A program made the translations under genes and the position numbers. Below the pieces are notes generated by a model that had not been told where the DNA came from, searched no databases, and was given only the letters and a program-made list of their open reading frames with translations. Shown in pieces: positions 37,473 to 48,112 of a stretch of DNA of 64,000 nt (positions are counted from its first letter, which is position 1; each line of letters opens with the position of its first letter). This DNA comes from Stenotrophomonas bentonitica. Its GTDB lineage: Bacteria; Pseudomonadota; Gammaproteobacteria; Xanthomonadales; Xanthomonadaceae. The stretch is from the NCBI RefSeq assembly GCF_013185915.1, contig NZ_JAAZUH010000001.1, positions 1,054,001 to 1,118,000 of the forward strand. Direction: 5' to 3'.

Positions 37473-38218
37473 TTGCTTGCCTCCGACTGCGCGGTTTCGC
37501 CGGCAGCGGTCTGGAAACGGGCGTCGTCACGGTTCACGCGCGGCACGCCGACACGCGGCTCCACCGAGGTGACCGGTTCGTACACGACGCGCTTCTTTTC
37601 TTCGTCGTAGCGGACTTCGACATTGCCGATCAGCGGGAAGTCCTTGCGGAACGGATGCCCCACGAAACCGTAGTCGGTCAGGATGCGGCGCAGGTCCGGG
37701 TGGCCTTCGAAGATCACGCCGAACAGGTCGAACGCTTCACGCTCGAACCAGTTCAGGCCCGGCCACACGCTGGTCAGCGAGGCGACCACCGGCAGCTCCT
37801 CGTTCGGCGCGAAGCAGCGGATGCGCATGGTGAGGTTGTGCTGGTAGGAACGCAGCTGCGCGACCACGGCATAACGCTGCAGGGGAACCGGCTGCGGCTG
37901 GGCGCCTTCCGGGGTTTCGCGGGTGGGGAACTCGCCCCACGCGAAACGGCCGGCGCCCTTGCCTTCCACGCCACGGCTGAAACCGTGCGAAGAGACGTCG
38001 GCGGTGTCCCACTCGTCGCTGCCATAGCCGAGGTAGTCAACGCCGCACAGGTCGACGGACTGCTCGAAACCGAATTCGTCGCGCAGCGCCAGAGCAGTGG
38101 CATGCCAGTCGGCAGCGGGCACTTCCAGCGTCACTTCGCCGCGGGGTTCGACCACGAAGACCTGCGCACCTGCGAAACGTGCGGAAAGTCGGTCGATGAA
38201 GGATGCTTGCTCTGCCAT
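37469..38218 (-). CDS. nuoC: NADH-quinone oxidoreductase subunit C
   Basis: The 249-residue peripheral-arm subunit has the 30-kDa subunit signature ([20 protein letters not shown]) and the [26 protein letters not shown] block. I chose ATG at 38218 ([11 protein letters not shown]); the longer frame runs into nuoB. There is a longer-than-usual insert near residues 80-110 ([28 protein letters not shown]). Confidence 0.95.
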   Translation of the reverse strand: MAEQASFIDRLSARFAGAQVFVVEPRGEVTLEVPAADWHATALALRDEFGFEQSVDLCGVDYLGYGSDEWDTADVSSHGFSRGVEGKGAGRFAWGEFPTRETPEGAQPQPVPLQRYAVVAQLRSYQHNLTMRIRCFAPNEELPVVASLTSVWPGLNWFEREAFDLFGVIFEGHPDLRRILTDYGFVGHPFRKDFPLIGNVEVRYDEEKKRVVYEPVTSVEPRVGVPRVNRDDARFQTAAGETAQSEASK

Positions 38219-38250
38219 GGGGGCTTGGCGCGCTCTTGTCAGGAGGAATG

Positions 38251-38805
38251 TCAGCGGGCGATGGTCTGCGTACGCCAGATCTTCTTCTGCAGCTGCAGGA
38301 TCCCGTACACCAACGCTTCGGCGGTAGGCGGACAGCCGGGGACGTACACGTCCACCGGCACCACGCGGTCGCAACCACGCACCACTGCATAGGAGTAGTG
38401 GTAGTAGCCGCCACCGTTGGCGCAGCTGCCCATGGAGATGACCCACTTCGGGTCCGGCATCTGGTCGTAGACCTTGCGCAGCGCCGGGGCCATCTTGTTG
38501 ACCAGGGTGCCGGCCACGATCATCACGTCGGACTGACGCGGCGACGGGCGGAACACCACGCCGTAGCGGTCAAGGTCCAGGCGCGCGGCGCCGGCATGCA
38601 TCATTTCAACCGCGCAGCAGGCCAGACCGAAGGTCATGGGCCACATCGAGCCGGTACGTGCCCAGTTCAACAGCGCGTCGACGCTGGTGGTCACATAGCC
38701 CTTCTCGAGCAGCGGGTTGTCGCCTTCGGGGCGCAGGATGTCGTCGACCCGCCCTTCCGGGACCGGGTTGTTCATCAGGCCATCGAGAGTCTGAATTACT
38801 CCCAT
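38251..38805 (-). CDS. nuoB: NADH-quinone oxidoreductase subunit B (cluster N2)
   Basis: The 184-residue subunit binds the terminal 4Fe-4S cluster N2 through the tandem Cys of [10 protein letters not shown] and the Cys of MGSCANGGG and [11 protein letters not shown]. It passes electrons to ubiquinone. The ATG at 38805 ([13 protein letters not shown]) overlaps the end of nuoA by 10 bases. Confidence 0.97.
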   Translation of the reverse strand: MGVIQTLDGLMNNPVPEGRVDDILRPEGDNPLLEKGYVTTSVDALLNWARTGSMWPMTFGLACCAVEMMHAGAARLDLDRYGVVFRPSPRQSDVMIVAGTLVNKMAPALRKVYDQMPDPKWVISMGSCANGGGYYHYSYAVVRGCDRVVPVDVYVPGCPPTAEALVYGILQLQKKIWRTQTIAR

Positions 38806-39152
38806 TCCAGCGCTCCCTTCTTCCAGACGTAAATGAAACCGAGGAAAAGCATGCCCACGAACAGGCCCATCGTGACCAGCGAACGTGCGCCCAGCTCCAT
38901 GAAGACCTGGGTCCACGGCACGATGAAGATGATTTCCAAGTCAAATACGATGAACTGGATGGCGATCAGGTAGTAGCGCACATCGAACTTCATGCGCGCG
39001 TCCTCGAAAGCCTCGAAGCCGCATTCGTACGGCGAGAGCTTTTTCAGATCTGGACGCCGGGGACCGAGGAACCGACCGACCAGCATCAGCGCAACGCCGA
39101 TACCGGTGGCAACAATCAGAAACAGCAGAGACGGCAAATATTCGGCCAGCAC
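38796..39152 (-). CDS. nuoA: NADH-quinone oxidoreductase subunit A
   Basis: The 118-residue membrane subunit has three helices and the conserved loop [36 protein letters not shown], which lies near the quinone site. I chose the GTG at 39152 ([14 protein letters not shown]), which has a GAGAG sequence upstream; the longer frame begins in the untranslated leader. It is the first nuo gene. Confidence 0.94.
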   Translation of the reverse strand: MLAEYLPSLLFLIVATGIGVALMLVGRFLGPRRPDLKKLSPYECGFEAFEDARMKFDVRYYLIAIQFIVFDLEIIFIVPWTQVFMELGARSLVTMGLFVGMLFLGFIYVWKKGALEWE

Positions 39153-39264
39153 AGCGATTCTCTCTTGCCTCTGCCGCCACGCCTGCAGGCGTCTTGGCAT
39201 GGGGGAGTGGACGGAAAACGTTGCTGGCGCTTTGCGCGCCAGACGAACCCGCTTACAAACAAAA
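39153..39264 (-). promoter_or_regulatory. Leader of the nuo operon after tRNA-Leu
   Basis: The stretch contains two small hairpins, TGGCGC/GCGCCA (39225-39241, followed by AACGTTTT on the minus strand, a possible weak tRNA terminator) and ACGCC/GGCGT near 39180-39192. The nuo promoter should lie here or upstream of the tRNA; I could not identify it. Confidence 0.4.
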
Positions 39265-39349
39265 TGGTGCCCAAGAGGGGACTCGAACCCCTACGACCTA
39301 AGTCGCTACCACCTCAAGGTAGTGCGTCTACCAATTCCGCCACCTGGGC
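39265..39349 (-). tRNA. tRNA-Leu (GAG)
   Basis: The 85-nt class II tRNA starts GCCCAGGTGGCGGAATTGGT and has the anticodon loop TTGAGGT in a CTACC/GGTAG stem, a long variable arm, the T arm AGGGGTTCGAGTCCCCT and encoded CCA. It sits between secG and nuoA. Confidence 0.95.
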
Positions 39350-39420
39350 ATTGCATTACGTATCGCGCTGGGCGTGATTCCTGGCGGACTCCCCCAACGC
39401 GCCGCATATTGTAACCGTCT

Positions 39421-39864
39421 TCAGGGAGTCTGGGAGCCTTCCGAAGGCTTTTCTTCACCCGATTTCGGCGTTTCCGCCTGAGCCGGCACAGTAGCCTGCG
39501 GAACCGGCTGCGGCGCAGCGGCTTCCGGGGCCTTCGGCACGGCCGGCAGCTCACCGGCAGGGACCGCCGGCGCGGCAGGCGCGACCGGGGCCGACATCAC
39601 GCCGAGGTCCTGCTGGACCGCCGGGCGGGCGCCATGGCTGGCGTACCAGGCCATGAAGAGGCTGATGCCGAAGAACACCACGGCCAGCCACTTGGTCGAC
39701 TTGGACAGGAAGTTGGACGCGCCGCGCGCGCCGAACACCGTGCCCGAGGCACCGGCGCCGAACCCCGACCCTGCGGCCGCACCGGAACCACGCTGCATCA
39801 GGATGAGCGCGATCATGGCCACTGCCACCAGCACGTAGACCACATTGAGGATCAACATCAGCAT
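39421..39864 (-). CDS. secG: Preprotein translocase subunit SecG
   Basis: The 147-residue small membrane subunit of SecYEG has two helices (about 2-22 and 50-70) and the family loop LMQRGSGAAAGSGFGAGASGTVFGARGASNFLSK. It helps SecA-driven export. The last 75 residues are a Pro/Ala-rich tail (…KPSEGSQTP) longer than in E. coli (110 residues in all). I prefer the ATG at 39864 because GAGGA lies 10 bases upstream; a TTG 7 codons earlier is possible. Confidence 0.93.
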   Translation of the reverse strand: MLMLILNVVYVLVAVAMIALILMQRGSGAAAGSGFGAGASGTVFGARGASNFLSKSTKWLAVVFFGISLFMAWYASHGARPAVQQDLGVMSAPVAPAAPAVPAGELPAVPKAPEAAAPQPVPQATVPAQAETPKSGEEKPSEGSQTP

Positions 39865-39896
39865 TTCGAATCCGTCCTCGGACAATTCTTGTCTTG

Positions 39897-40652
39897 TTAG
39901 TGCCCGGCCGCCGCATGGGCGATGGCCAGGAAATCCGCGGCCACCAACGAGGCGCCGCCTACCAGCCCACCATCGACATCGGGCTGTGCGAACAGCTCCC
40001 CCGCGTTGTCGGGCTTCACGCTGCCGCCGTACAGGATCGGCAACGAATCGGCGATTCTAGCATCCCGCTTGGCCACTTCGCCACGGATGAACGCATGGAC
40101 CTGCTGGGCCTGCTCCTTGCTGGCGGTGCGACCGGTGCCGATCGCCCAGACCGGTTCGTAGGCGACCACGGCGTGCTGGAAGCCCTCTGGCCCGACCAGG
40201 TCGAGCACCGGGGTCAGCTGGCTGGCGATGACCTGCTCGGTCTGGCCGGCTTCACGCTGCTCCAGGGTTTCGCCCACGCACAGCACCGGGACCAGCCCGG
40301 CATGCACGGCGGCAGCGAACTTGCGCGCGACCAGCTCACTGGTCTCGTTGTGGTACTGGCGGCGCTCGGAATGGCCGACCAGGCCGTAGCGGGCGCCGAC
40401 GTCGGCCAGCATGGCCGCGCACACCTCACCGGTGTAGGCGCCCTTTTCATTGGAGCTGACGTCCTGCGAGCCGAAAGCGACAGCGCGACCCTCGAAGGCC
40501 TCCACCAGCTCGCCCAGGTACGGCAGCGGCGGCAGGATCACCACGTCCACGCCCTCCTTGGGCAGGTCGGCGACGATGTCGCTGACCAGGTCGGTGGCGA
40601 ATTGGCGGCTGCCGTGCAGCTTCCAGTTACCGGCGACGATCTTGCGGCGCAT
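39897..40652 (-). CDS. tpiA: Triosephosphate isomerase
   Basis: This 251-residue TIM-barrel enzyme interconverts dihydroxyacetone phosphate and glyceraldehyde 3-phosphate. Catalytic residues are visible: Lys in AGNWKLHG (residue 11), His in GHSERR, Glu in AYEPVWAIGTG and the phosphate-binding YGGSVKPDN. The ATG at 40652 gives the canonical start MRRKIVAGNWK. It is followed by secG after 32 bases. Confidence 0.98.
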   Translation of the reverse strand: MRRKIVAGNWKLHGSRQFATDLVSDIVADLPKEGVDVVILPPLPYLGELVEAFEGRAVAFGSQDVSSNEKGAYTGEVCAAMLADVGARYGLVGHSERRQYHNETSELVARKFAAAVHAGLVPVLCVGETLEQREAGQTEQVIASQLTPVLDLVGPEGFQHAVVAYEPVWAIGTGRTASKEQAQQVHAFIRGEVAKRDARIADSLPILYGGSVKPDNAGELFAQPDVDGGLVGGASLVAADFLAIAHAAAGH

Positions 40653-40741
40653 GGGCGGGCTCCATTTGGGTATCAGCCGGTGATGATACCGGATGTAACG
40701 AATCTGCGTTTCAGGAAAACGCTTACATTTCAAATGGATAA

Positions 40742-40769
40742 TGAAAAAGGCCGCCCGGAGGCGGCCTTT
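40742..40769 (-). terminator. Terminator after the 2-oxoglutarate oxygenase gene
   Basis: The stem AAAGGCCGCC/GGCGGCCTTT (loop CGGA) is followed on the minus strand by TTCATT. It separates the oxygenase gene from tpiA. Confidence 0.85.
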
Positions 40770-40777
40770 GGAGTCGG

Positions 40778-41713
40778 TTATTTGAGCTTGATCTCGCGCA
40801 GGCGTTCTTCCAGGAAGCCGTGGGCGGTGATCGGCTCCGGGTAGCGGCTGGGGTTGTCCGGGGTGATGCAGGTCGGCAGCACGTCGATCAGGAAGTCCGG
40901 GTTCGGGTGCAGGAAGAACGGCACCGAGTAGCGCGGCTGGCGCGCCTGCTCGCCCGGGGGATTGACCACGCGGTGGATGGTGGACGGGTACACGTGGTTG
41001 GTCAGGCGCTGCAACATGTCGCCGATGTTCACCACGATGGTGTCCGCGTCCGAGGTGAATGGCACCCACTTGCCCTCGTGCGACTGCACTTCCAGGCCGG
41101 CGGCGCTGGCACCGACCAGCAGCGTGATGAAGTTGATGTCGCCATGCGCGCCGGCGCGGACGTTGGGAATGTCGTCGGCGGTGATCGGCGGGTAGTGGAT
41201 CGGGCGCAGGATCGAGTTGCCGTTGTTGGTCTTGTCGGCGAAGAAGTCGATCGGCAGGCCGATGTGCAGCGCCAGCGCCGAGAGCACACGCGAGCCCAGC
41301 TGGTCCAGCGCCTGGAACAGACCGTAGCCCTTCTCGCGGAAGCCCGGTACTTCGGTCGGCCACAGGTTCGGCGCCATCACGTCACGGTACTTGGAGTCGT
41401 CCGGGATCTCGCGGCCAATGTGCCAGAACTCCTTCAGGTCGAAGTGCTTGGAGCCCTTCGCGGTTTCCACGCCGAACGGGGTGTAGCCGCGCGCGCCGCC
41501 GGTGCCCGGCAGGTGGTACTGCAGCTTGGTGGCTTCGGGCAGCGCGAAGAAAGCCTTGAAGACCTCGTACGCACCGTCGATGTCCGCCTGCGGGATGCCG
41601 TGGTTGCGGATGCCCGCAAAACCCCATTCACGGTAGGCCGCCCCAAGCTCGGCGACGAACGCGTCGCGGTCACTGTCGAAACGGGTGATGTCGAGGGTGG
41701 GGATCTGGCTCAC
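40778..41713 (-). CDS. 2-oxoglutarate/Fe(II)-dependent dioxygenase, isopenicillin N synthase family
   Basis: The 311-residue protein has the non-haem DIOX_N region (QIPTLDITRFDSDRDAFVAELGAAYREWGFAGIRNHGIP) and the 2OG-Fe(II) oxygenase domain. The iron ligands are His 190 and Asp 192 (GAHGDINFITLL) and His 247 (STIHRVVNPP), and the Arg-x-Ser that binds 2-oxoglutarate is RYS (261-263). The substrate is not predictable. The GTG at 41713 has AGGAA 8 bases upstream. It is transcribed alone, between a terminator and the divergent envelope operon. Confidence 0.88.
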   Translation of the reverse strand: MSQIPTLDITRFDSDRDAFVAELGAAYREWGFAGIRNHGIPQADIDGAYEVFKAFFALPEATKLQYHLPGTGGARGYTPFGVETAKGSKHFDLKEFWHIGREIPDDSKYRDVMAPNLWPTEVPGFREKGYGLFQALDQLGSRVLSALALHIGLPIDFFADKTNNGNSILRPIHYPPITADDIPNVRAGAHGDINFITLLVGASAAGLEVQSHEGKWVPFTSDADTIVVNIGDMLQRLTNHVYPSTIHRVVNPPGEQARQPRYSVPFFLHPNPDFLIDVLPTCITPDNPSRYPEPITAHGFLEERLREIKLK

Positions 41714-41799
41714 TGCGGTTCCTGGCTGGTTCGGGGTGGAGGTAGGCCACGGCTGTGGCCCGGCTGAACATTGTGCCAGATCAGAGGATATGCACTGAC

Positions 41800-41823
41800 G
41801 ATACATTGATACAAACCGATACA
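41800..41823. promoter_or_regulatory. Three direct GATACA repeats in divergent promoter region
   Basis: GATACA occurs at 41800, 41808 and 41818 in the 203-base gap between the oxygenase gene (minus) and the YejM-like gene (plus). The phasing of 8-10 bases suggests one face of the helix. This could be an operator, but no regulator is known. Confidence 0.35.
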
Positions 41824-41916
41824 ATGCGCCGGCCCGCGGCCTCGACGCCGCAGGGAGGCCAAGGACGCCGCCGCCGCCACGTCTTCCGACCCACTCTTCT
41901 TCGTGCCTGATCCTGC

Positions 41917-43785
41917 ATGGACGTATCGCGTTCCCCTGCCCTTCTGCCCGCACCGTCGCGCTGGACGCGCCTGGCGTGGCTGACCCTGTTCACCGCCATC
42001 AATTCCTGCGTGGCCATCGTCATCGCACTGGGCAATACCCCGCTGGACGACAACCCGGGCGGCGCACTGGGACTGGGCTACCTGGCGCTTGCCCTGCCCG
42101 GCCACTTCCTCGCCTTCGGCACGCTGGTGTCGCTGCTGCCGCTTGCGCTGGGCCTGTGGCCGCGCTCGCCGCGGCCGCTGGTGGTCAGCGCGGTGGTCCT
42201 CCAGGGCCTGTGGCTGTGCCTGCTGCTGGTGGATGCCAAGGTGTTCGCCCTGTACCGCTTCCATCTCAATGCGATGGTGATGAACATGGTGTTCGGCGGC
42301 GCGCTGCAGGACCAGGTGGCGCTGTCCTGGCAAAGCTGGCTGCAATCGCTGGGCGTACTTGCTGCGGTGGCGGCGGCCGAAGTGCTGCTGGCCTGGGCCT
42401 GCTGGAAACTGCTGCCCGGAACGGCGCGGCGCCGCCCGGTGCTGCTCGCGTGGGCGGCAGGCCTGGCACTGATGGCCACCGGCCAGGTGGCAACGGCTTA
42501 TTACGACGCGCTGGGCGAACGCGCGGTCACCGGGCAATGGGCCTATCTGCCCTGGGCGCAGCCGATCACGGCCAAGCGCCAGATGCACCGGCTTGGCGTA
42601 CGCAGCCTGCCCCAGGCCAACCTGCCCGACCCGCGCCACAGCCAGCTGGACTATCCGCTGGCCCCGCTGCGCTGCCAGAGCCACACCCGCCCCAATGTGC
42701 TGGTGGTGGTGCTGGAGTCGCTGCGGCATGACGCACTGGATCCGACCACCATGCCCAACGCGTCGGCGCTGGCGGCGCAGTCGGAGGTGTTCGAGCGCCA
42801 TTACAGCAGTGGCAACGCCACCCGCTACGGCCTGTTCGGGTTGCTGTACGGTCTGCCCGGCGGCTACTGGGAGAGCATGCTCAGCGAGCAGCGCGGCTCG
42901 CTGCTGTTCGACGTGCTGCAGCAGCAGGGCTACGACCTGCACCTGTACGGCAGCGCGCCGCTGTACAGCCCGGAATTCGACCGCACCGTGTTCGCGCAGG
43001 TGCGCGACCAACTGCACACCGCGCCCTCGGCACTGCCGGTGGCCGAGCGCGACGCGCATGTCGTCTCTGCACTGGGCAAGGACATCCAGCAGCGTCGTGA
43101 CGGGCGACCGTGGTTCGGCATGGCCTTCCTGGACAGCACGCACGCGCCGTACCACCTGCCGCAGGGCTACCCGGCGCTGGCCACGCCGATGGCCAGCACC
43201 GTGAACTTCCTTGCCTTCGACGAAGACCACGACGCCACGCCGGAGAGAAACCGCTACCGCACCGCCGTGCACTACACAGATGCGCTGCTGGGCCAGCTGC
43301 TGGCAATCCTGCGCGAGAGCGGCCAGGCCGACAACACCATCGTGCTGGTCACCGGCGACCACGCCGAAGAGTTCAACGACCTGGGCCTGAACTACTGGGG
43401 CCATAACGGCAACTTCTCCGATTATCAGATGCAGGTCCCGTTCGTGCTGCACTGGCCGGGCCGGGCGCCCGCCGCGCACCGCGCCGCCAGCAGCCACGAG
43501 GACTGGGTGCCGACGCTGATGCGCCACAGCCTGGGCTGCGAGAACCCGCTGGCCGATTTCAGTACCGGCCAGGACCTGTTCGACAGCGCGCGCAGCGAAC
43601 GTCCGCTACTGGTGGAAAGCTGGTCGCAGCGCGGCATCCGCGAGGGCGGGCGCACCTACGTATTCGACAAGTTCGGCAATGCCACCACCCTGGATGCGAA
43701 CTACCTGCCGATGCCGGACCAGGCACCGGATCCAGCCGCCGTGCGCAGTGCCTGGAAGGCGCTGACCCAATTCCGCAAGCAATGA
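41917..43785 (+). CDS. YejM/PbgA-like inner-membrane protein with sulfatase-type domain (DUF3413-sulfatase)
   Basis: The 622-residue protein has five membrane helices in the first 200 residues and a periplasmic alkaline-phosphatase/sulfatase-fold domain (about 255-600). Seen motifs are NVLVVVLESLRHDALDP, NATRYGLFGLLYGLPGGYW, AFLDSTHAPYHLP and VTGDHAEEFNDLG. The layout matches YejM (PbgA/LapC), which senses LPS and controls LpxC stability through LapB in enterobacteria. Whether that role is kept here is not shown by sequence. It is followed after 33 bases by a GT4 and a deacetylase gene, so lipopolysaccharide or another surface glycan is the likely theme. Confidence 0.8.
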   Translation: MDVSRSPALLPAPSRWTRLAWLTLFTAINSCVAIVIALGNTPLDDNPGGALGLGYLALALPGHFLAFGTLVSLLPLALGLWPRSPRPLVVSAVVLQGLWLCLLLVDAKVFALYRFHLNAMVMNMVFGGALQDQVALSWQSWLQSLGVLAAVAAAEVLLAWACWKLLPGTARRRPVLLAWAAGLALMATGQVATAYYDALGERAVTGQWAYLPWAQPITAKRQMHRLGVRSLPQANLPDPRHSQLDYPLAPLRCQSHTRPNVLVVVLESLRHDALDPTTMPNASALAAQSEVFERHYSSGNATRYGLFGLLYGLPGGYWESMLSEQRGSLLFDVLQQQGYDLHLYGSAPLYSPEFDRTVFAQVRDQLHTAPSALPVAERDAHVVSALGKDIQQRRDGRPWFGMAFLDSTHAPYHLPQGYPALATPMASTVNFLAFDEDHDATPERNRYRTAVHYTDALLGQLLAILRESGQADNTIVLVTGDHAEEFNDLGLNYWGHNGNFSDYQMQVPFVLHWPGRAPAAHRAASSHEDWVPTLMRHSLGCENPLADFSTGQDLFDSARSERPLLVESWSQRGIREGGRTYVFDKFGNATTLDANYLPMPDQAPDPAAVRSAWKALTQFRKQ

Positions 43786-43818
43786 CGTTGACTGTCTGGA
43801 ACCCATGGAACGTTCACG

Positions 43819-44970
43819 ATGAACAAGCCACTCAAGATCCTGCACACGGAAGCCGCCAAGGGATTTGGCGGGCAGGAGATCTACATCTATCGCCACATGC
43901 TGGCCATGCGCGATCGCGGCCACGACGTGTCGCTGCTGTGCCAGCCCGGCGCGCGCCTGGGCGAAATGGCCCGCGAGGCCGGCTTCACCGTGCATGCGCT
44001 GAAAATGGGCGGCCTGCTGCGGATGCTGCGCGGCATCTGGTCGGTGTCGCGGCTGGTGCGGCGGCACACCTATGACGTGGTCAATACCACCAGCCGCCGA
44101 GATGCCCTGATCGCCGCCGCCGGCGCACGCCTGGGCGGTGCACCGCTGGTGGTCCGATCGCGCCACCTGATGAGCCCGGTCAATTCGCTGCTCACCTACA
44201 CGGGGTTGCCGCACCGGGTGCTGACCGTCAGCAGCTTCGTCAAGCAGTTGCTGGTCCATCGCGGCATCGCCGACGAGCGGATCGGCATCGTGCCGCCGAT
44301 CGCGGTCCCGCCACAGTGGTCGCAGGCCACCAGCCACGACGCCTGGCAGTGCCTGCAGGACACCCGCGCCGAGGTCCGCCGCGAACTGGGTTTCCGCGAC
44401 GACCAGGTCGTGGTCGGCTGCGTGGCGGTGCTGGGCGAGGCCAAGGGCCATGCCGACCTGCTGCGCGCGATCGCGCCGCTGTGCCGCCAGCACCCGAACC
44501 TGCAACTGGTCATCGTGGGCGACGGCGCGCCGATGATGGAACGGCTGACCGCGCTGCGCGCCGAGCTGGGCATTGCCGAGCAGGTGCACCTGCTCGGCTA
44601 CCGGCTGGGTGCCTGCCGGCTGATGACCGCCTTCGACATCTTCGCCCTGGCCAGCCACAAGGAAGCGGCTGGGACGGTGTTCCTGGAGGCCGCCTACGTG
44701 GGTGTGCCGATCGTCGCCACGCGCGTGGGCGGCGTGCCGGAAATGCTGGTGGAAGGCAGCAATGCCCTGCTCGCTCCGCTCGGCGACCAGGCCGCGTTGA
44801 CTGCAGCATTGCAGACCCTGGTGGAGCAGCCCGAACGCCGCCGGCAGATGGGCCAGGCCGGCTGGGACTGGATGCGCAGCGCGCATCGCTTCACCCCCAC
44901 CGGCCATACCGAGGCCACCGAGTACTATTACCACCAGTGGTTGAAGGAACTGGGCCATGGCAAACGCTAG
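43819..44970 (+). CDS. Family 4 glycosyltransferase
   Basis: The 383-residue GT-B protein has the N-terminal acceptor domain (KILHTEAAKGFGGQEIYIYRHMLAMRDRGHDVSLLCQPG, about 5-44) and the C-terminal nucleotide-sugar domain. Recognised blocks are VVGCVAVLGEAKGHADLLRAIAPL, LVIVGDGAPM and DIFALASHKEAAGTVFLEAAYVGVPIVATRVGGVPEML, where the Glu of EAAG is the family E-x7-E region. Acceptor and donor are unknown. It overlaps the deacetylase gene by 14 bases. Confidence 0.88.
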   Translation: MNKPLKILHTEAAKGFGGQEIYIYRHMLAMRDRGHDVSLLCQPGARLGEMAREAGFTVHALKMGGLLRMLRGIWSVSRLVRRHTYDVVNTTSRRDALIAAAGARLGGAPLVVRSRHLMSPVNSLLTYTGLPHRVLTVSSFVKQLLVHRGIADERIGIVPPIAVPPQWSQATSHDAWQCLQDTRAEVRRELGFRDDQVVVGCVAVLGEAKGHADLLRAIAPLCRQHPNLQLVIVGDGAPMMERLTALRAELGIAEQVHLLGYRLGACRLMTAFDIFALASHKEAAGTVFLEAAYVGVPIVATRVGGVPEMLVEGSNALLAPLGDQAALTAALQTLVEQPERRRQMGQAGWDWMRSAHRFTPTGHTEATEYYYHQWLKELGHGKR

Positions 44971-45811
44971 AACCGTACCTGTGCTGATGCACCACCATGT
45001 TTCGCCCTCGCCGGGCATGATCACGGTGTCGCCGGAAAACTTCGAGAGCCAGATCGCGTGGCTGGCCGCCAACGGCTGGACCTCGCTGACGCTGGCCCAG
45101 TACGCCGACTTCCTGGCCGGCAGGCCGGTGCCGCGCAAATCCATCGTCATCACCTTCGACGACGGCTACCTGGACAACTGGGTGTATGCGCACCCGATCC
45201 TGCAGAAGTACGGCATGCATGCGGTGGTGTTCGTGGTCACCGGCTGGATGGGTGAAGGCCCGGTGCGTCCCCACGCCGGCCAGCCCGGCGCGACGCTGCC
45301 GGCGACGCCGGACCACCGCGGCTGCGAAGACGCGATCCTGCGCGAGAACCGCCATGACGACGTGATGATGCGCTGGAGCGAAGCGCGCGCGATGATCGAG
45401 GCCGGCACGTTCGAGGTGCATTGCCACACCCATACCCACACGCGCTGGATGAAGCAGGACATCAGCCGTGCGCAGAAGCGCGACGGCATCACCCGCGACC
45501 TGGAAATGGCGCGCGCGGTGCTGCAGGAACAGCTGGGCGAAGTGTCCGATACCCTGTGCTGGCCGTACGGCGATTTCGACGAGGATTACCTGCCGATCGC
45601 ACGGGCGCAGGGCTTCCGTTACCTGCACACCACGCACCCGTTCGGGCGCAACGTGGTGGGTGGCGATCCGGAACACATCTATCGGTTTGCCATCCGCAAC
45701 CGGCCCGCGAGCTGGCTGCGCAAGCGCATCGCGTGGAGTTACCACCCGTTGATCGCGCCGGTGTTCAACCGGTTCAAGGCCAGGCAGAAGAAGATGGCGC
45801 CGGGACCGTAA
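44957..45811 (+). CDS. Polysaccharide deacetylase family protein (CE4)
   Basis: The 284-residue protein has the NodB homology motifs: TFDDGYLDN (about 72-80, the metal Asp), HCHTHTHTRW (metal His, about 155-164) and WPYGDFDEDY. It lacks an obvious signal peptide, suggesting a cytoplasmic role or an anchored partner. CE4 enzymes remove N- or O-acetyl groups from glycans. A position next to a GT4 and YejM-like protein suggests modification of an envelope sugar. A strong terminator follows. Confidence 0.87.
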   Translation: MANARTVPVLMHHHVSPSPGMITVSPENFESQIAWLAANGWTSLTLAQYADFLAGRPVPRKSIVITFDDGYLDNWVYAHPILQKYGMHAVVFVVTGWMGEGPVRPHAGQPGATLPATPDHRGCEDAILRENRHDDVMMRWSEARAMIEAGTFEVHCHTHTHTRWMKQDISRAQKRDGITRDLEMARAVLQEQLGEVSDTLCWPYGDFDEDYLPIARAQGFRYLHTTHPFGRNVVGGDPEHIYRFAIRNRPASWLRKRIAWSYHPLIAPVFNRFKARQKKMAPGP

Positions 45812-45818
45812 CGCACAC

Positions 45819-45845
45819 AAAAAACCCGGCCTTGGCCGGGTTTTT
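45819..45845. terminator. Bidirectional terminator between the deacetylase and glmM
   Basis: The stem AAAAACCCGGCC/GGCCGGGTTTTT with a TT loop ends both the plus-strand envelope operon and the minus-strand accD-glmM unit. Confidence 0.9.
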
Positions 45846-45866
45846 CATATCAGCGGCGGCTACGTA

Positions 45867-47233
45867 TCACGCGGCAGCCGCTGCCTTCACCGCATCGGAC
45901 AGACTGTCCAGCGTGCCCTGCATCAGCTCGGCGGTATCGGCCTCCACCGTGACCCGCACCACCGGCTCGGTGCCGGACGGGCGCAGGAACGCGCGGCCGC
46001 GACCCTTGACCGCCTGCTGTGCGGCCGACAGCGCCGACTGCACGCCTTCGGACTGCACGATGGCCTTGGCCGATACACCGGCCAGGCGCACGTTGACGGT
46101 CTTCTGCGGCACCTTGGTCACGTCCGACAGCGCCGCACGCAGCGAGATACCGCCACGACGCAGCACTTCCAGCACCTGCAGCGCGCTGACGATCGCATCG
46201 CCGGTGGTCGCACGGTCCAGGCACAGCAGGTGGCCCGAGGCCTCCCCACCGAGCACACCGCCGCCTTCCACCAGCGCCTGGTGAACGTAGCGGTCGCCCA
46301 CATTGCTGCGCACGAACGGCAGGCCGAGGCGCTCCAGCGCCTGCTCCAGCCCGAAGTTGGTCATCAGCGTGCCCACCACCGGACCACGCAGGCGGCCCGA
46401 CTTCTGCCACGCCGCCGCCAGCACGTACAGCAGATCATCGCCGTCGACCGGGTTGCCCTGGTCGTCGGCCATCAGCACGCGGTCGCCGTCGCCGTCGAAG
46501 GCGATGCCCAGGTCCGCACCGACCTCGCGCACCTTCGCGGCGAGGTTGTCGATGTGCATCGAGCCGACGCCATCATTGATGTTCACGCCATTGGGCTCGG
46601 CGCCGATGGCCACGACCTCCGCACCCAGCTCGCGGAACAGCAGCGGCGCGATGTGATACGTGGCGCCATGCGCGCAGTCCAGCACGATCTTCAGGCCACG
46701 CAGGTCGAACCCACGCGGCACGCTGGCCTTGCAGAACTCGATGTAACGGCCGACCGCGTCGCGTGCGCGCGCCGCCTTGCCCAGCCGGTCCGAATCGACC
46801 GTGGTGAACTCGGTGTCCAGCGCCGCTTCCAGCGCCAGCTCGGTATCGTCGTCGAGCTTCTCGCCGTCGGCCGAGAAGAACTTGATGCCGTTGTCGTAGT
46901 GCGGGTTATGCGAGGCGCTGATCACGATGCCGGCGTCGGCACCCAGGGTGCGGGTCAGGAACGCGACCGCCGGGGTCGGCATCGGGCCCAGCAGCTGCAC
47001 GTCGGCACCCGCGGCAACCAACCCGGCTTCCAGCGCGGCTTCGAACATGTAACCCGAAATCCGGGTGTCCTTGCCGATCACCACCACCGGACGCACGCCG
47101 GGCGCATGCGTGCTGCGCTCGGTCAGCACCCGGCCCAGCGCATTGCCCAGGCGCAGCACGAAATCGGCGGAGATGACGCCCTGCCCGACCCGACCGCGGA
47201 TGCCGTCGGTGCCAAAGTACTTACGCGCGGCCA

Positions 47234-47234
<1 letters not shown>
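45867..47234 (-). CDS. glmM: Phosphoglucosamine mutase
   Basis: The 455-residue enzyme converts glucosamine 6-phosphate to glucosamine 1-phosphate for UDP-GlcNAc, feeding peptidoglycan and LPS. The catalytic phosphoserine is Ser 108 in [13 protein letters not shown]; the Mg site is DGDGDR (about 244-249); the sugar-binding loop is EASGH. N-terminus [14 protein letters not shown] is typical. It starts inside the accD stop codon (TGATG), so translation is coupled. Confidence 0.97.
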
Positions 47235-48112
<878 letters not shown>

